Shown here piece by piece: positions 36,050 to 50,306 of a stretch of DNA of 64,000 nt; the stretch's first letter is position 1, and each line of letters begins with the position of its first letter. The DNA lies in assembly GCA_023053685.1 (NCBI GenBank), contig JALIGW010000003.1:44648496-44712495 (forward strand). The letters are read 5' to 3'. Source of the DNA: Diadophis punctatus similis. Its lineage: Eukaryota; Chordata; Lepidosauria; Squamata; Dipsadidae. The notes below the pieces were generated by a model, which had not been told where the DNA came from, made no database searches, and saw only the letters and a list, made by a program, of their open reading frames with translations. The translations under genes were made by a program, and so were the position numbers.

Positions 36050-37150
36050 AGCACTTCCTGAATACTCAAAGCAATACCTTCTTGGAGCGACTTTTGGTGG
36101 ACCTGTTTTATACACAACTCTTCTCTTCCCGCGCCTGGTTTTGACAGTTAAACCGCCTTTCCCGCTTCCCCTTCCCTGGAGCGCATGTGACTCGCCCCCC
36201 TGTTCCCCTCCATGCACCCCCCGCTCCCTTATCACTTGTGATCTCTTGTCCCGCCTCTCGGTCTCTGGCAGGTTTCTGATTCCTCCGGTTTGGATTTTTC
36301 TTCTTCCCTTCATGCTCTACAGATGGGACTCAGGATTGGTCAAGCTTTGGGGATTTCCGTCCAACAGCCAATAGGTGCATTCTACCCGCCCGAATCCAAG
36401 ATGGCGGCTCTGGGGACTGGCAAAGGGACCCCGGGAAGGAGGAGGTGAAACGGTCTCGGCCGGAGGATTCGGGCCCCATCGCTCCGGGTTGTCCCCTCTC
36501 GCTACCGGGCCAGCGAGGGTCTCGGCCTCTGTCCGAGGCATGGCCGCGGAAAGCAACAAGCAGTTCTGGAAACGGAGCGCGAAGCTACCGGGCAGGTGAG
36601 TAAAGGAGGCTCCGTCCGGGCATTGATGCCGACCGATCCGTTTGTTCCCCGGGGAGCAGAGGTTGACTTAGCGAAGCCGGCTTGGCTCCTACTTTTTGTC
36701 GCCCTTCGTTTCTCGGAAGTGCGGTTGAAGGGTCGAGCCTCTCTGCTCTTGAAGCGAATAGCTGCTTCAGTCGGTGGCTCCTGTGGATGGAGGAGGAGTA
36801 GGGGAAGAGGGAAGTAGGAGAACCCTGGAGGTGGTCTGAAGCAGGGGGTTTCCCCTTGCCTGGCACCGAGGGCAAGAATTGGATCTTTCCAGCCGTGGTG
36901 CTGCCTCTCTTCATCGGCAGCATCCCAAATCCTGTCCCCCTTTTGCCACTCGGGGATGTGACGCTCCCGGTCTTTTAATCAAAAGCGGTGGAGCAACTAA
37001 TTTGATCGGTTCTCAGGTTCCAAGCCCGCCTCCGGGAATACGATGCCCTGGTCACCCCTGCCTTGCGGGCCGCGTTGGTGGTTAGGGAGTCAGTCGAGGT
37101 AGCGCTTCAGGCAGCTGCAGATCGTGCCGCTTTCCCCGAGAAAGTGAAAA
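36050..37150. promoter_or_regulatory. CpG island, probable bidirectional TBC1D22B/TMEM217 promoter
   Basis: CpG-dense DNA surrounds TBC1D22B exon 1 and extends about 450 bp upstream of it. No other CpG island lies between TMEM217 and this point. In human the two genes are head to head, so a shared promoter is likely. There is no TATA box. TMEM217 5' exons are not identified. Confidence 0.6.
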
Positions 37151-40100
37151 GCCGCCCGCGTCTTCATTGGTGCAGGCTGATCGGTTTGCATCTCTGTGTA
37201 ATGCTTACTAGGCCAATGCTTTTTGCGGAGAGTTCCGGTTAAAGTTGAAATAAAAACCCCAATTTATCAAAATCGTGTTGAAACCGAACGAATGTGTTAG
37301 GCCGGCTGTAGAGAAATGATTACAAAACTTTTCCCTATCATCAGCCCAGAAAGTCCTCCGGAGAACTTCCATAACACAAGGCTGGAGCAGAAGACTCAAA
37401 TTTTCAATTTTCTTAGAGAGTTATTCCATCTTTAAAGATGCAACCAGCTCCTGTTGTAACACCTCACCCATAAAACTTAAGCGGGAAGCTCTAATGTTTG
37501 AATCATAAGGAGTTAAGACTTAAGAGGGATTTTTGTCCCCCTACTTCTCTTTCTCCTCCCCTAAGCCCTATGTGTAAGGAGTGCTGAACAAATATACTGT
37601 ATGTTTCTTTTATCTTCTTCAAACCAATGTCTTTCTAACAAAGTTTGGGCTCTTGTTAAAATTTATGCATAAGCGCATAAACTTTCAGCGCTTTTCTCAT
37701 ATAAGATCATATTCTTGAGCATCTTTTTCTTAACTACCTCTTTTACTACTTTGAACTTGAGCATCAGCAGTGGAATATTTTCCAATATTTCAAAATTTTG
37801 GAATATTCCAATATTTTCTCCTTAATTATATCATTTAGATTGTGAGATTTGATTAGATTGCTCCCTTTTACTAATTAAATGTGAGAAAACTTGCACTTTT
37901 TTTGCAATCTTAAAGGGATTAAGAAATAATGAATTGACAAAATCAGAATATGCCACTGAGAAAAGAGTAGAGAAACTAAGAAGCAGTCTTCATGGATAGC
38001 AATTTGAGGCAAAAGCTGTATAGTTCATAGACTGGTCCTCTAACCTCATCTTGACCATGTAACTACCACTGTAAGGTGCCTGGAATGCTTTGCTAGCTTT
38101 AAATTCTTCCCAAGTAGGTAATTCTTGTTTCTATCTTTATTACTCTGCTTCTCTGGCTATGAGAATACTTGGACAATTCAGAAGTCTAGGAACATTGCAG
38201 ACAAATGTTGTATAATATGTGCGCTTGAAAAGAAAAGAAAGAAACAATATTTTTGTAAGTGCAGTAGCAGCTTTTTGTTTTTGGATGTCTCATCATAGTG
38301 CCACATCCTGCTTGCATATAATTCTGCCTTTCTGTGAAACAGCTTTAATCTATAGTTGTTCTAAACAGTAAAGTTGACTCAACCAGCTAAACTGGTTTGA
38401 GGAAGGCAAATGAGCCAACTTGAATTTGAGCCAACCAGTAAATATAAACATCTTCCATTTTTGATGTGAGTACTTTGCAACATCATCAATGCTGTGATAT
38501 CTCACACCAGCAGAAAGGAGTGCAAGGTTTCTCCTTATTTTATGACACCCTGAAGTTTGATATTTTTTATCAGATAATAGTCGGTTTATACAGGATTTCC
38601 AAACATGGCTATCTTACTCCTCCTAGAGCTGTGTAATGTGAATGTGCATACATTGTTTATAATAGACAATTTTGTATACATGTTATGTATGGGCTAGAAA
38701 AACATGAGCATATGATTTGTTCCCTATCAGGCAGCTAGTTCCAGACTAAGCAGGAAAAAAAAAATCACTTGGCATACATAAAGCTCTGTCAGCTGGCTTC
38801 TGTTAAATCTGCTAAAAGGGATAGAAGAGATATTTTGATTTGGGCCAAAATGTCGTGGAAACTAGCAAAGAGTTGCTTATTAAAATGGGAAATCACTTCC
38901 ACATGACTTCTTGGCACGAAGTAAAGGAGAGGTGCTTACAATGGATTGTTAATTCTGTTACTGTTTTTCCTTGTAGCTGGATAACTTTATTAAAAATGCT
39001 TACTGAATTGGTCCTTAAAATTCTGCAGTTTTGACATTATGCTCCTCTGTTTCAATGTGTTAAGCTCTAGATAAAATAAACTAAACCTGTGGGGGGCTTA
39101 CACTTATGATTCTCAATTGTATATCTCTGGCCCTATCTATCCAAGTGAAACAGTCAAAAATCTCTGGAAGCTGTTGAGGATCTGGATAGGGAAACATAGG
39201 TTGTGCCTGAATCCTGCCATGGCAGAGTGTTTATGGATTCTGGATCTGGTTGTTTTCATCTTTCATTCTAAACTGGGTTGGCACTGCCCAGTTCAGACTT
39301 GATGTGCAACCTGGAGGCCTTTCTGGATTCAAACTCTTGCCCTAAGAGCAGGTAGCAGCAGTAGCCCAGAGGGCATTTGCACAACTATGCCTTGTGCACC
39401 AGTTGCATTCATTCAGGGACTGGGAGCCCTTGTTCATGCTCACTCACACTTTAGTCACCTCCCAATTAGACTACTGCAGCATATAGACTGCTCCTGAAGA
39501 CCATCTGGAAGTTTCAATTGCAGCAGCACAGGTAGTTATGGATGCAGTTCATTTCGCCCATATAACACCATCATTCCATAAGCTGTACTTGCTTATAATA
39601 GGCTCCTGGTTGTGATTCAAGATGCTGAGTTACTTGTGGGACTGTCTTCTCCCAAGAACATCTGTCCATTCCACTTGCTCCCATAGGGAGACCATGCTCC
39701 AAATTCCTGCTTTTAAACTTTCCCATCTCACAGGATTTGCATGCCTTTTTTATGACTGACTATATACTCTGGAACAATCCCCCCTCCCAATATACAACAG
39801 ACCCCAATTCTTTTGCCTTAAAAAATCAGTTAAGATCTGGCTCCCTCCCCCCTTGGGGAGGCCTTTGGTGTCCAGTTAAGGGGAATCCCTTTCTGATTGC
39901 TTAGTTTATTTATTTTTATTTTATTTAGGATTCTTATATGCCGCCCTACTCCCTGGGGACTCAGGGCGGCATACAACATTTGAAGAACCACTAAACAATA
40001 CAATTTAAAATAATTAAAAATACAATTAAAAAGCATATAAAATCTCACATACATAGGGGAGACCAAGATGAAGCTGTCTCAAAACCCCACCTGCAGGAAG

Positions 40101-43100
40101 AGCCATGTCTTCACGGCTTTTCGGAAGGCCAGCAAGGTGGGGACAATTCTTATCTCTGGGGGGAGTTATCAGATTAGGTCACTATTTTTCTTTTATATAC
40201 TAGGTTTTTTATGTTGTGTGGGGTTGGTTTATTGAATAAGCCATAATGGTCTGGTTCACATGTAACCAAAGCCAAAGTGGTTTTTAAAAATTCTTTAAAC
40301 TATTTCTGTAATAGTTCTAATGTCGAAATGCAAGATTTACGCATTAGTTGCTATAGAGCAGTGGTCCCCAACCCCCGGTCCGCGGCCCGGTACCGGTCCG
40401 CAGAACAAATAGTACCGGGCCGCCCTGCTACTGCGTCTTCTGTGCAGCGGCGGCAGTGGGTCCTGCGACTTTTGCGAGTCCTGCGAGTCCTGATAATAAG
40501 CGCAGGGACGGGACTCCTGCGTCTGCCGACGTGCCCCAGCCCAGCTGATCAGCGTGGGGGTGGGGCTTCTGTGCGCGGCTCATCAGTATTGAAAGTAACG
40601 TGTACAGGAGGGCCTGTCTGCGGTGCAGCAGGTAAAGGGGACTCCAACACATAGCCACACAGTCCCGCAGAAGACATGTACAATATACCCGAGGGTCCAG
40701 CACCAATATGGCACATAGGATGTAGATCCGATTATGTCCTAAAAATACTATGTGCAGCAGTGTTTCCCAACCATGGTGCCTCCAGCTGTTGTAAAACAGC
40801 CTCTGGCTGTCTGGGCATGCTGGGAGTTGTAGTTTCCCCTTCAATATGAGTAAAATTACTGTATTTATCAGCGTATAACACACACCCTCATTTTAACAGT
40901 AAAATCAGAGTAACCAGATGGAACCGTCTCGTTGCAGAGAAACAAGCTCAGGGTTCTCATTGATTTAGCGTTCTAGTCACTAGAATCCAGAGAGTTAAAA
41001 TGTTAAATTAAGTTATATTAATTTTGTTGTAACTGTATTTTATTTTGATGCCATGTTTAAATACAATTAAATTAAAATTGTTTATATTTGAGATTGTTTT
41101 GATTTAATAATCAACGCGACGCCGCAAACCCCCCCCCCCAGTGGGCCGCGGAAAAATTATCAAACGTTGACCGGTCCACGGCAATAAAAAGGTTGGGGAC
41201 CACTGCTATAGAGTACCAAACCCAGCCACTTTAATCCTATGACTGGAGTTGAAGGTTTGTTCTGCATTTAATTCCTAACTTTTCACAACCTCACTCTTAG
41301 TCTCATATTACCATAGCAGTTCAAAAGAAATATCTGTCCTCTTAAAAGAACTACCCTTCAACTCTGAATTATTATGAAACTTTGAGGATGCTGAAGTTGT
41401 TTCTGTGGTTATTGAAGTACCGTATGGTTATTTTCAAAGCCAGTGCTGTATGTTGCATTAGTGTGAAGACGACCCAAATTCAGATTCACCTTCAGCCATC
41501 AAAGCTCACTGGATTATTTTGGGCCAGACTCAATCTCTCAGCCCATTCTGTCTCATAGAAACATTGTTATATAGAGGAAAATTAAGGTTGCCTTGAAGTC
41601 TTGAAGGAAAGGCAGAATATACATCTAATATTGGTTGTGTGTCTTGTCTCTTTTACAGTATTCAACCTGTTTATGGAGCTCAGCATCCTCCACTGGACCC
41701 ACGGCTCACGAAAAAGTAAGTATTTTCTAGTGCTCACTTTTGTCCCATTTTACAACCTTTTTTTGCCACCATTTTTCAGCAAGTCACTGCAGTTGTTAAG
41801 CGAATTTAGCTTCCCCTATTGACTTTGCTTGTCAGAAGCCAGCTGGGTAGGTTACAGATTGTGATCACATGAGCCCTGAACAATGCAACTGTCATAAATA
41901 CATGCCAATTGTCAAGCACCCAAATTTGGATCATGTGACCATGGGGATGCTGCAACAGTCGTAAGTGTGAGAAACTCTCGTAAGTTACTTTTTTCGGTGC
42001 CCTTGTAGCTTTGAACAGTCACTAAACGAATGGTTGTAAAACAAGGACTACCTGTATGTAGTAAAAATGGCAAATTATTCTACCTCTTCTATGAGAAGGC
42101 ATGTTTACAATAGGAAAACATATTGCCTTGGTTGATGATGTTCTACTGAAGTACTTGGATACTATATTTGAATTATCAGTACTCCTTTGAGGTTTATATT
42201 TTGCTTCCTTGAAAAAGCTATTGGCCATTAAGCGGAGGACAGATAGTGAGCTGATGGTTTAAGTATTAATTCATTATGGGATGACATCTTCCCAATTATT
42301 GCCCTCACTGAGTCAGGAAACCAATAGTTTATAAAATTGAACATCTATGCTAATTTGTAAAGGGAGAGGAACAGGTGGGATTTCAAAAGGGCAATGACAT
42401 ATGTAATGCAGTTTTAGTGTCAGTCTATGTGCAAGTAATATGAGGAATGTAAAGGGGTATATTAGACTGATCAAAATATTTGATTGAAATATTGATTTAG
42501 ACATTTAGAAGCAGTCCAATCCTGCTTGGTCTTGTTTCAGGGATACCGGATTCAATTTGGTTCCAAGTGTTGATCCTAATTTAGGAAATATGGGGTATTA
42601 TGTCTCCATTAATTATCATCATTGGAAATCAGTACAGATATTACTTGATTGTTGTTTAACATCAAATTTGCAGATCTGGTAGTTCCTTTTAAGGGAATGA
42701 AGTTTGGCAATTTGTAAATAAATAGGTGCATGGGGATTTTGTGTAAGAGTAGCATTTTCCCCAGAGAGAGGTTTTCTTATCCTTTGCTTTTATTTGGCAG
42801 GAAGACGCTTAGTTTTTACAAACATAACAGTGGAAAGGGGAAAACCTGCAAAATTTCAGACTTGAATTAGTATTTAAGTCTAAATGAATTAAGCATTAAC
42901 TACTAGGTTGTTAAAGAGGTGTCATATTTAAATAGTGAATATGATTTTATGAAGAAATGTAAAATATTAATTTCATAAATATATAAATTCTATGCTGATT
43001 TACTTTTGAGATTTTTTTTAACTTTTGGCTATCCTTCATTCACACGAATATCACTTAATCTATTGCATTTATATTATGGGCTATACAACATTAAGTCACC

Positions 43101-46100
43101 TATTGTAAATCCTTATCACTGCTTCAGTTACTGATTAAATCTTTCTAAAGGGAAAGGGACAGGTGGGATTTAAGAAGGCCAGAGATATGCATAGGCCAAT
43201 TTTAGTGTCAATCAGGATAAGGATGATTATTTCAAGAATATTAACTGCTGAACTTTGAAGTGGTTGTATTGGAGTCACTGAATTTAGTCTATACACTATT
43301 GATTACTATATGAACGATGAAAATATAGATCTATATATCTTATCTATGCAATTAGTGTACCATTCAGGTGTGTGGAGGGATAATAAATTTGTAAATAACT
43401 GTTGAAAAGATTACAAGTGGTTTATTTCTTCACCTTTGTTTCTCTTTCTGTCTTTCTTATTTTTGTTTCCTGTAACTTTTCTCTTTTTCTTTGAATTTAT
43501 CTTTTATTGTATGAAAAATTATTTACTAAAATGTATATTTTAAACAAGGGATTTTACCACTTTTGTTTTGGAATTTTCAATGAAGACAATATGCATAATC
43601 ATCTCAGACTATAGGCCCATGCGCACTGGAACCCAGAAGAGAGTAGCTGGCCGGTGCACATGCACGCGACGGAACCCAGAAAAGCAGCTGGCCGCCACGC
43701 GCATGCACACATGCCAGCTGCTCTCTTCTGGGTTCTGGTGGTTTGGCATGCGCGCGCATGCGCTCGCTCCAGTTTCAGCACTCGATGCCGAAAAGGTTAG
43801 CCATCACTGCTATAGGCTGTGATCCATTGATTTAACACATTCATTTTAGTCCTTAAATAATAAAGCCTCAAGTGAGGAAAGACTGTTGAGAATTTCAGGG
43901 GGCACAACCATTGTTATTCTAGAGCAGTGATGGCGAACCTTTTCAGCACCAAGTGCCCAAACCGGAACGTGCGTGCATGTGTGCGTGCCAGAGCACCAGA
44001 AACCCGAAGACTAGCTGGCCAGCGCGCGCATGCCTGGTTTTTGGCTGCTTTGGGCTGTTTTTCAGGCCATTTTTGGGGCCATTTTCAGGCTGTTTTCTGG
44101 GTCGTTTTCAGGCCATTTTTGGTCCTGAAAACAGCCTATTTTTTTGGGCTGGTTTTGGCCATATTTTAGGCTGTTTTCAGGCCGTTTCCCGGTGCTCCGG
44201 CGCCCGTGAATACCAGCTGGACGGCACGCCGAAAACAAGAAGAGCAGCTGGCGACAGCGCGCGTGCCATAGGTTCGTCATCACGGTTCTAGAGCAATGTT
44301 TCTCAACCTTGGCCAGTTGAAGATGGGTGGACTTCAACTCCCAGAACTCCCCAGCCAGCAAAGGTTGAAAAACACTGTGCCTAGAAATCAGTGTCAGTGA
44401 TATGTTCCTCCTTTTATGTTGGTCTACGTACAGTGATTGGCTAAATTTGGTCTTTTATTTGTTACTGTTATTGACATTGGACTTTGGGATTATCATGCAA
44501 CTATTTAGAATTTACTTCTACTTGTCAGTTTAGTTAACTTCATTTTGTATTAAAATTTATGACTGAAAAAGTACATGTGAGGTCCCTCTGCCTCCTCTTT
44601 TTTTTTTTAAAGCAAAGACCAGTGGAACTAATGGGGGCTCAGTACCATCATTAGCTTTGGATGATTGGTAGGGATTCCTAATGTATCCTTAAGAAATTCC
44701 TTTTTTTTGCATTTAAAATTCCATTTGATCTGCCTTCCTTTCTTGGAATTCATTTAGGTTTCTTGATCTGAATAGACAAAGACTTTATCCTGGGTTCTTT
44801 GATGCTAGGATCATGATTCATATAACTGAAAATAAAGCAAGTGCAAGTTAACAGTATTGTTCAAACAAAGGGATTAATTGTGTCTTTATTCAATATATTG
44901 TACATGTTCATTTGGGCAGTAGTATATTAACATTTCTATTTTCACATGTCTTACATATGCGTGGTTTATACTTTTTTTAGTATTCTACTTATATAACATA
45001 AAACCAGAGTTTTACTTTGCTTACCACACAGGAAGTTTCATGGACCGCCCTTTACATCATGGACTTGGGCAGAAATATTTTGCTTCTTGCCTGCTAATCT
45101 ATAAAGTTCTGGCTTAGAATTTGAAGTTTGTATTTGGGGGAGATTGCCTAAAATTATTTTCCATTCTTTGTTCTTTGGCTCACTGAAAGGGAAGAGTGGG
45201 ATGTAGGGAGAGTAACTGATACGTGAAATGAAAATGATGATGAAAGATGATCATAGGCAAGGAAAATGTATATATCAAAACGGAGTGCAATTCTCAATAC
45301 AGTGTATCACTTTACTTTTTTTTAGCTTCATCAAGGAACGCTCCAAGATCAATACGCTATCTATGAAAAATAAGAAGGCCAGCAGTTTTCATGAGTTTGC
45401 TCGGGACACTAGTGATGCTTGGGATATTGGGGATGATGAAGATGAAGATTTCTCATCTTTCCAAACATTGAACTCTAAAGTGGCCAAGGCCACAGCAGCA
45501 CAAGTCCTGGAAAATCACAGCAGGCTGCGTATGAAACCCGAGTGGCCCCAGGCAGCTCTCACTGACGCACCAATCAATTGTAAAGTCATCAAATCCAATA
45601 GTGAAGCCCAGCTATCCAGAGGACCTGGTACGTTGCTTGTGGCTCTCGGCTTTTTTTACAGTGTATTGCTATATCCCATCAAATTTGTGAGAGTGAATTC
45701 TGCAGTTCTGTGCAAATGCTGCATTTGTAGGCAAATGCAGAATGGAATATTCTCAAAACCTTCAATCTGTTTTAGCCAAAAAATGCATTTTTTTTCTTAT
45801 GGATGAAGAAATAGTCTTTTATGTGTGTGGTTAATTCCTGATGAAATCCTGAAAGCTGGTGACTAGCTAAGTACAATATCCCAGAAAACAAGACTTTCAT
45901 GCTTTTTTAACTTTTTATTTTGTCCCGTATTTAGCGGGAACAGAATCCATTGATGCAGATATATAAACATGTTCTTCAACTTCATATTTATTTATCGACA
46001 TTGGTTGGAATATATTTGAGTGCTAGACAAGGTGAATCCTGGGATCTGATTATGTACTGTAGTTGGTAGACCTTGGCTTTTCTTGCCAGTGAAATTATAA

Positions 46101-49100
46101 TGGTGTATTTTAAAAGTACATTCCTTTACAGGGCACACATAGATCTGATATGCTCGTATGAGCAGTGGTTAGTGGAGGTGAATGAGTTTGCTCTTTCTGT
46201 AGATAAAGGCCTTTTGGTTAGTGAACTGGTACTCAAAAAGTGTTTGAAACTTTTGGGAAGAGCATAGAGTTTTGACCACAGAATCTTGATATTGCATGTG
46301 AGATATGAGTGTAAAATATACAGCCTGAAGTCGTCATGCAGCCTACCAGAATTCTTTTTGAGTTCCACTCCCAAAATGGCCAAAATGTTGACAGCTTCAT
46401 TGGTGGCTTTGAACTTTAGGGAATATTAGAGGATAAAATCAGTACCTTAATCTTTACAGATATTCTAGAGATACCCAGTTCACCTTGCATGGTCCCTGAA
46501 ATTCCCCTTGAAATGGGTTTTGCCACAAAACCTAATGGCATCCTCAAGCCAGAAATTGTACACTCCTAATATTAATTAATCAAACAAATTAAGATAATGC
46601 ATGCCTTATCTTGCATACTGTAATGAAGCATTCTGCTTTCTGGCTTTGAAAAATTAGTCATCTGATAGCAAAGCTACCACCAGATGGCATCAAAGCCCAT
46701 ACCACATTCTATTTCTTTTCTGGAAATTGTTTGGCTTTTTAGCATTGAAGTATAGAGGAAGTTGGGGTGGTAGATTGCTTTTGAGGTGTGGTGCTTCCTC
46801 TTCTGTGCTATTGATTTTGTTGTTTAGCATGCTGAAGGAAGAAGGAATGAAAGAGCCTGAAATCTGGAAACAGATGGAAGGGATTGAACAGGTGGAGACG
46901 ATGGAAGAAGAGCTGAGAGAGCATTGGCTTTATATAATGTTGATGGACAGGCCAGGTAATCTTGACATCAGTGAAAGTGGTTTAAGAGCCATCCATCTAA
47001 ATTGCTTAACAATGCAACAATTCTACTTTTGCCATTACAATCATTGGATCTCTGCACTTTCCTTAGGACTTATGTCAAGCATAGTGAAAATGGTAAAATA
47101 TCAGGGTATTCCTGTGCAAGGGTTCTTGGCGAATGAGTGAAGCAGGACAGTTTGATAACTTGGTCAGCAGGAATGGATCGGTTCATGGTTTATCTTGACT
47201 AATCCTCAAGTTCTTTGCATACCTTTTTAATGACAGCATGGCAGGAAACAGTTCGACATGTGAAGCTTCTGCCATCATTCAGTGATGGGAGAGAAAATTC
47301 ACGGGTATGGAGACTTTCCTTGCCATGTCTGTGTTTAAAGGTGTGGAAGCCTTCCTGGAATTGGAGATTCTGGAGGCATGAAGAAAACAATGGATTCTGG
47401 AAGCTCCAGTGTTTGCTGCTGCCCAGTATATTCCTGATGGACCTCTTTAAACTCTTTTAGAGGATGCCTGTATGCGCAACCCCCTCCACAAACAGCAATC
47501 CCTCCCACTCCGACCCATCATTCCACTTGTCGCTCGCATCTCTGACCAAAATGCTTCTGGGGCTCCTCCCATGACGGTGCGTGAGAAAACTCGCTTGGAA
47601 AAATTCCGGCAGCTTCTGTCCAGCCAAAACACAGATCTAGGTAAGTCCAGGTGTTGGGATTGATAAAAGTACCTCAAGAACTTTTGTGGTTTCTAGAAAT
47701 AATAAATAAACAACCACACTCCTCCCATTGTGGCACAAGCATGTTTGGGTTATCATAAATGTCCTTGTGTAATATGAGATTCCAGTGTGAGATCATCCCT
47801 AGCCAAGCTACCCAAGAATGTTTTTTTTTTCTCCACATTAAAAAACATACATAACAACACATATACCTTCAATGCCTATCCATTTAGTTACATTATCTCT
47901 TATAAAGACATAAAATAACCTAAATTACATTTCAAATTTTCTATAATTCAGTCTGTCCAAATATTTATTTCAAATAGCTAATAATAATTATATTAAATGA
48001 CAGGCTGAAAAAAAACTTCTCTCAAATTTTGGCTTCTTATACTCACAATCCTAAATCTTTAATTCTATTTCCATTATATTATAATTTAACTTTTGGTACA
48101 TGTTATTTTTTAACTTAATGCTGCCTCCTTGTCCATTTTTGTCATCTGGGTTATACCAATCATATTTCTCAATTTCTTTTATCCCATAATATTAAATTAA
48201 TAATAAAAACTTTATCTATATTCTTTTTCAAACCATTCATAAAATTTCACCCAAACTTTGTAGAACTCTGAATCCTCCTTATCCTTAATTTTCATTGTCA
48301 TTCTATTCATTTCCACACATGAGAATGTTAATGTTATAGTCTTGGAGGAGATCAAGCAAGGATTGTATGAAGACTAAAGCAGTACAGTTGTAGATCTGTA
48401 CAGAGTCCCAATTATTATATTTGATTTATTATTTTATTTCCAAACATATTTAAATCCAATTTTAAATGGCAAAGAATTATAACAAAAAGAAACATAGTCA
48501 CTATTGCCATACATATCTAAGCAGCAAGTTACTTACCCAGAGGGGAGAAAAGTATATTCTTTCTGCCATCTTTAAAAATGCCAAAAAGTTAATCTGAATA
48601 AATTCACTGTTACCCCTTTGCAGATGAATTGAGGAAATGCAGCTGGCCTGGTGTCCCCAAAGAGGTTCGTCCTGTGACTTGGCGACTTTTATCAGTGAGT
48701 GCTGCATCCTCTCACCTAGGACAACTTGTGTCATCTACATAATGAAAATGTATCCAAGATGCATAACTGGGCTCCAGGCAAACACAGCTCCTGGTTGGAT
48801 TTGTAGCCCAAGTCTTTCTTAACCAAGCTGCCTGAGATCTCTTGAGAGGAATATGACACTGTAGCATGGGAGAACAGTACATTTTATGCTTAGGTTTGTA
48901 AAAACTGATTTAGAAATAAAAAAAAATAGCCCATATGTTATGTTAGTTATGCCATGAAAAAGCGAGAATGTCAATGAATTCCAAAGTCAAGTCTCCGTAG
49001 AAAATGAGAGAAGTTACAGTACAGCAGTATTTCTGACCTCCAAAAAGCCTTATTCCCAAGAAATCTTTATGTGATGCTGGAATTGTAGGTTCCAAAGTAA

Positions 49101-50255
49101 GACTCCAATGCTTTTAAGCATTTCATGCAAGGAAAAATGTTGATAGTTGCAGTTTAATCGCCCAAAGGAGAACTTGATTAAAAGAAGCTGCATTTTTTCA
49201 AACTTTTGGTTCTATAAACTTTTTGTTGGGCTCTTGTTAAATCCTATATCCTTTCCTAAAATATTTTCTTGTGGGCTAGCATTGGGCAGGTTGGAGTGAA
49301 AATTGGATAGGAATGTGGAACACAGTGGAAGAATTTTGACTTGACAGGTTTTGTCTTCTATATAGGGTTATCTCCCTGCCAGTATGGAACGAAGGAAGCT
49401 GACCTTACAACGAAAACGGGAAGAGTATTTTGGCTTCATCGAACAGTATTATGACTCCAGAAATGAGGAGCATCATCAAGATACCTATCGGCAGGTACTC
49501 AGACTTCTAATCTCTAAATTGAGCTTGGCCCCCTGACCATTATTTGTTTAGTTACAATTCTTTGCATTTATGTTCCCACCTTTTCTGAGCTTAAAAGCAT
49601 GTATTTGGAAAGTGAGGGAATTTACCTGCAGAACACTAGCCATGTGAGATAGATTGGCTGAGACAGTTTCTGGGCAAGACACTCAGTCACAGTCACTCAG
49701 TGAGTTCTGTAGTTGAATGGGTCTTCCCATTCCAGATTCCCAAATTAACATTGTTAATAATATACTAGATCAGGGGTCTGCAACCTTAAAAACTCAAAGA
49801 GCCATTTGGACCCATTTCCCACAGAAAAGAATACACCGGAAGCCTCAAAACCTGGGTGGGCATGGCCAACTTGATGTCACTCACTCCAACCCAGTCAAAT
49901 GACCCCCCCTAGCCACGCCTACCCAGCCGGTTATTAGGGCAGAGAACCGGTTATTAAAAACACCGGGGGCCACAAACCCATTTTGACATCTCTCTCTCCC
50001 CACCCCTCTCTCCCCCTCTCTCTATATCTCCCTCTCTGTGTCTATGTCTCCCTCTCTCCCTCTGTCTCTCTCCCCTCTCTCTATTTCTCCCTCTCTGTGT
50101 CTCTCTATGTCTCCCTCCCTCCTCCCTCTGTCCATGTCTCTCTGTGTGTCTCTCTCTCTGTGTATCTCTCTCTATGTCTCTCTCTCTCCCTCTCTCTCTC
50201 CTCCTCTCTCTGTGTGTTTCTCTAGGTCTCTCTCTCTTTCCTTCCTCTCTCTGTA

Positions 50256-50306
<51 letters not shown>

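Noticed and set aside
36375..36923. Several frames around TBC1D22B exon 1
   Set aside because: CpG-island shadow frames; only the MAAESNKQ reading with the donor at 36596 matches the known protein.
46727..47140. 137-codon frame in TBC1D22B intron 3
   Set aside because: Between verified exons, no recognisable domain, not in frame with splice sites; most likely chance.
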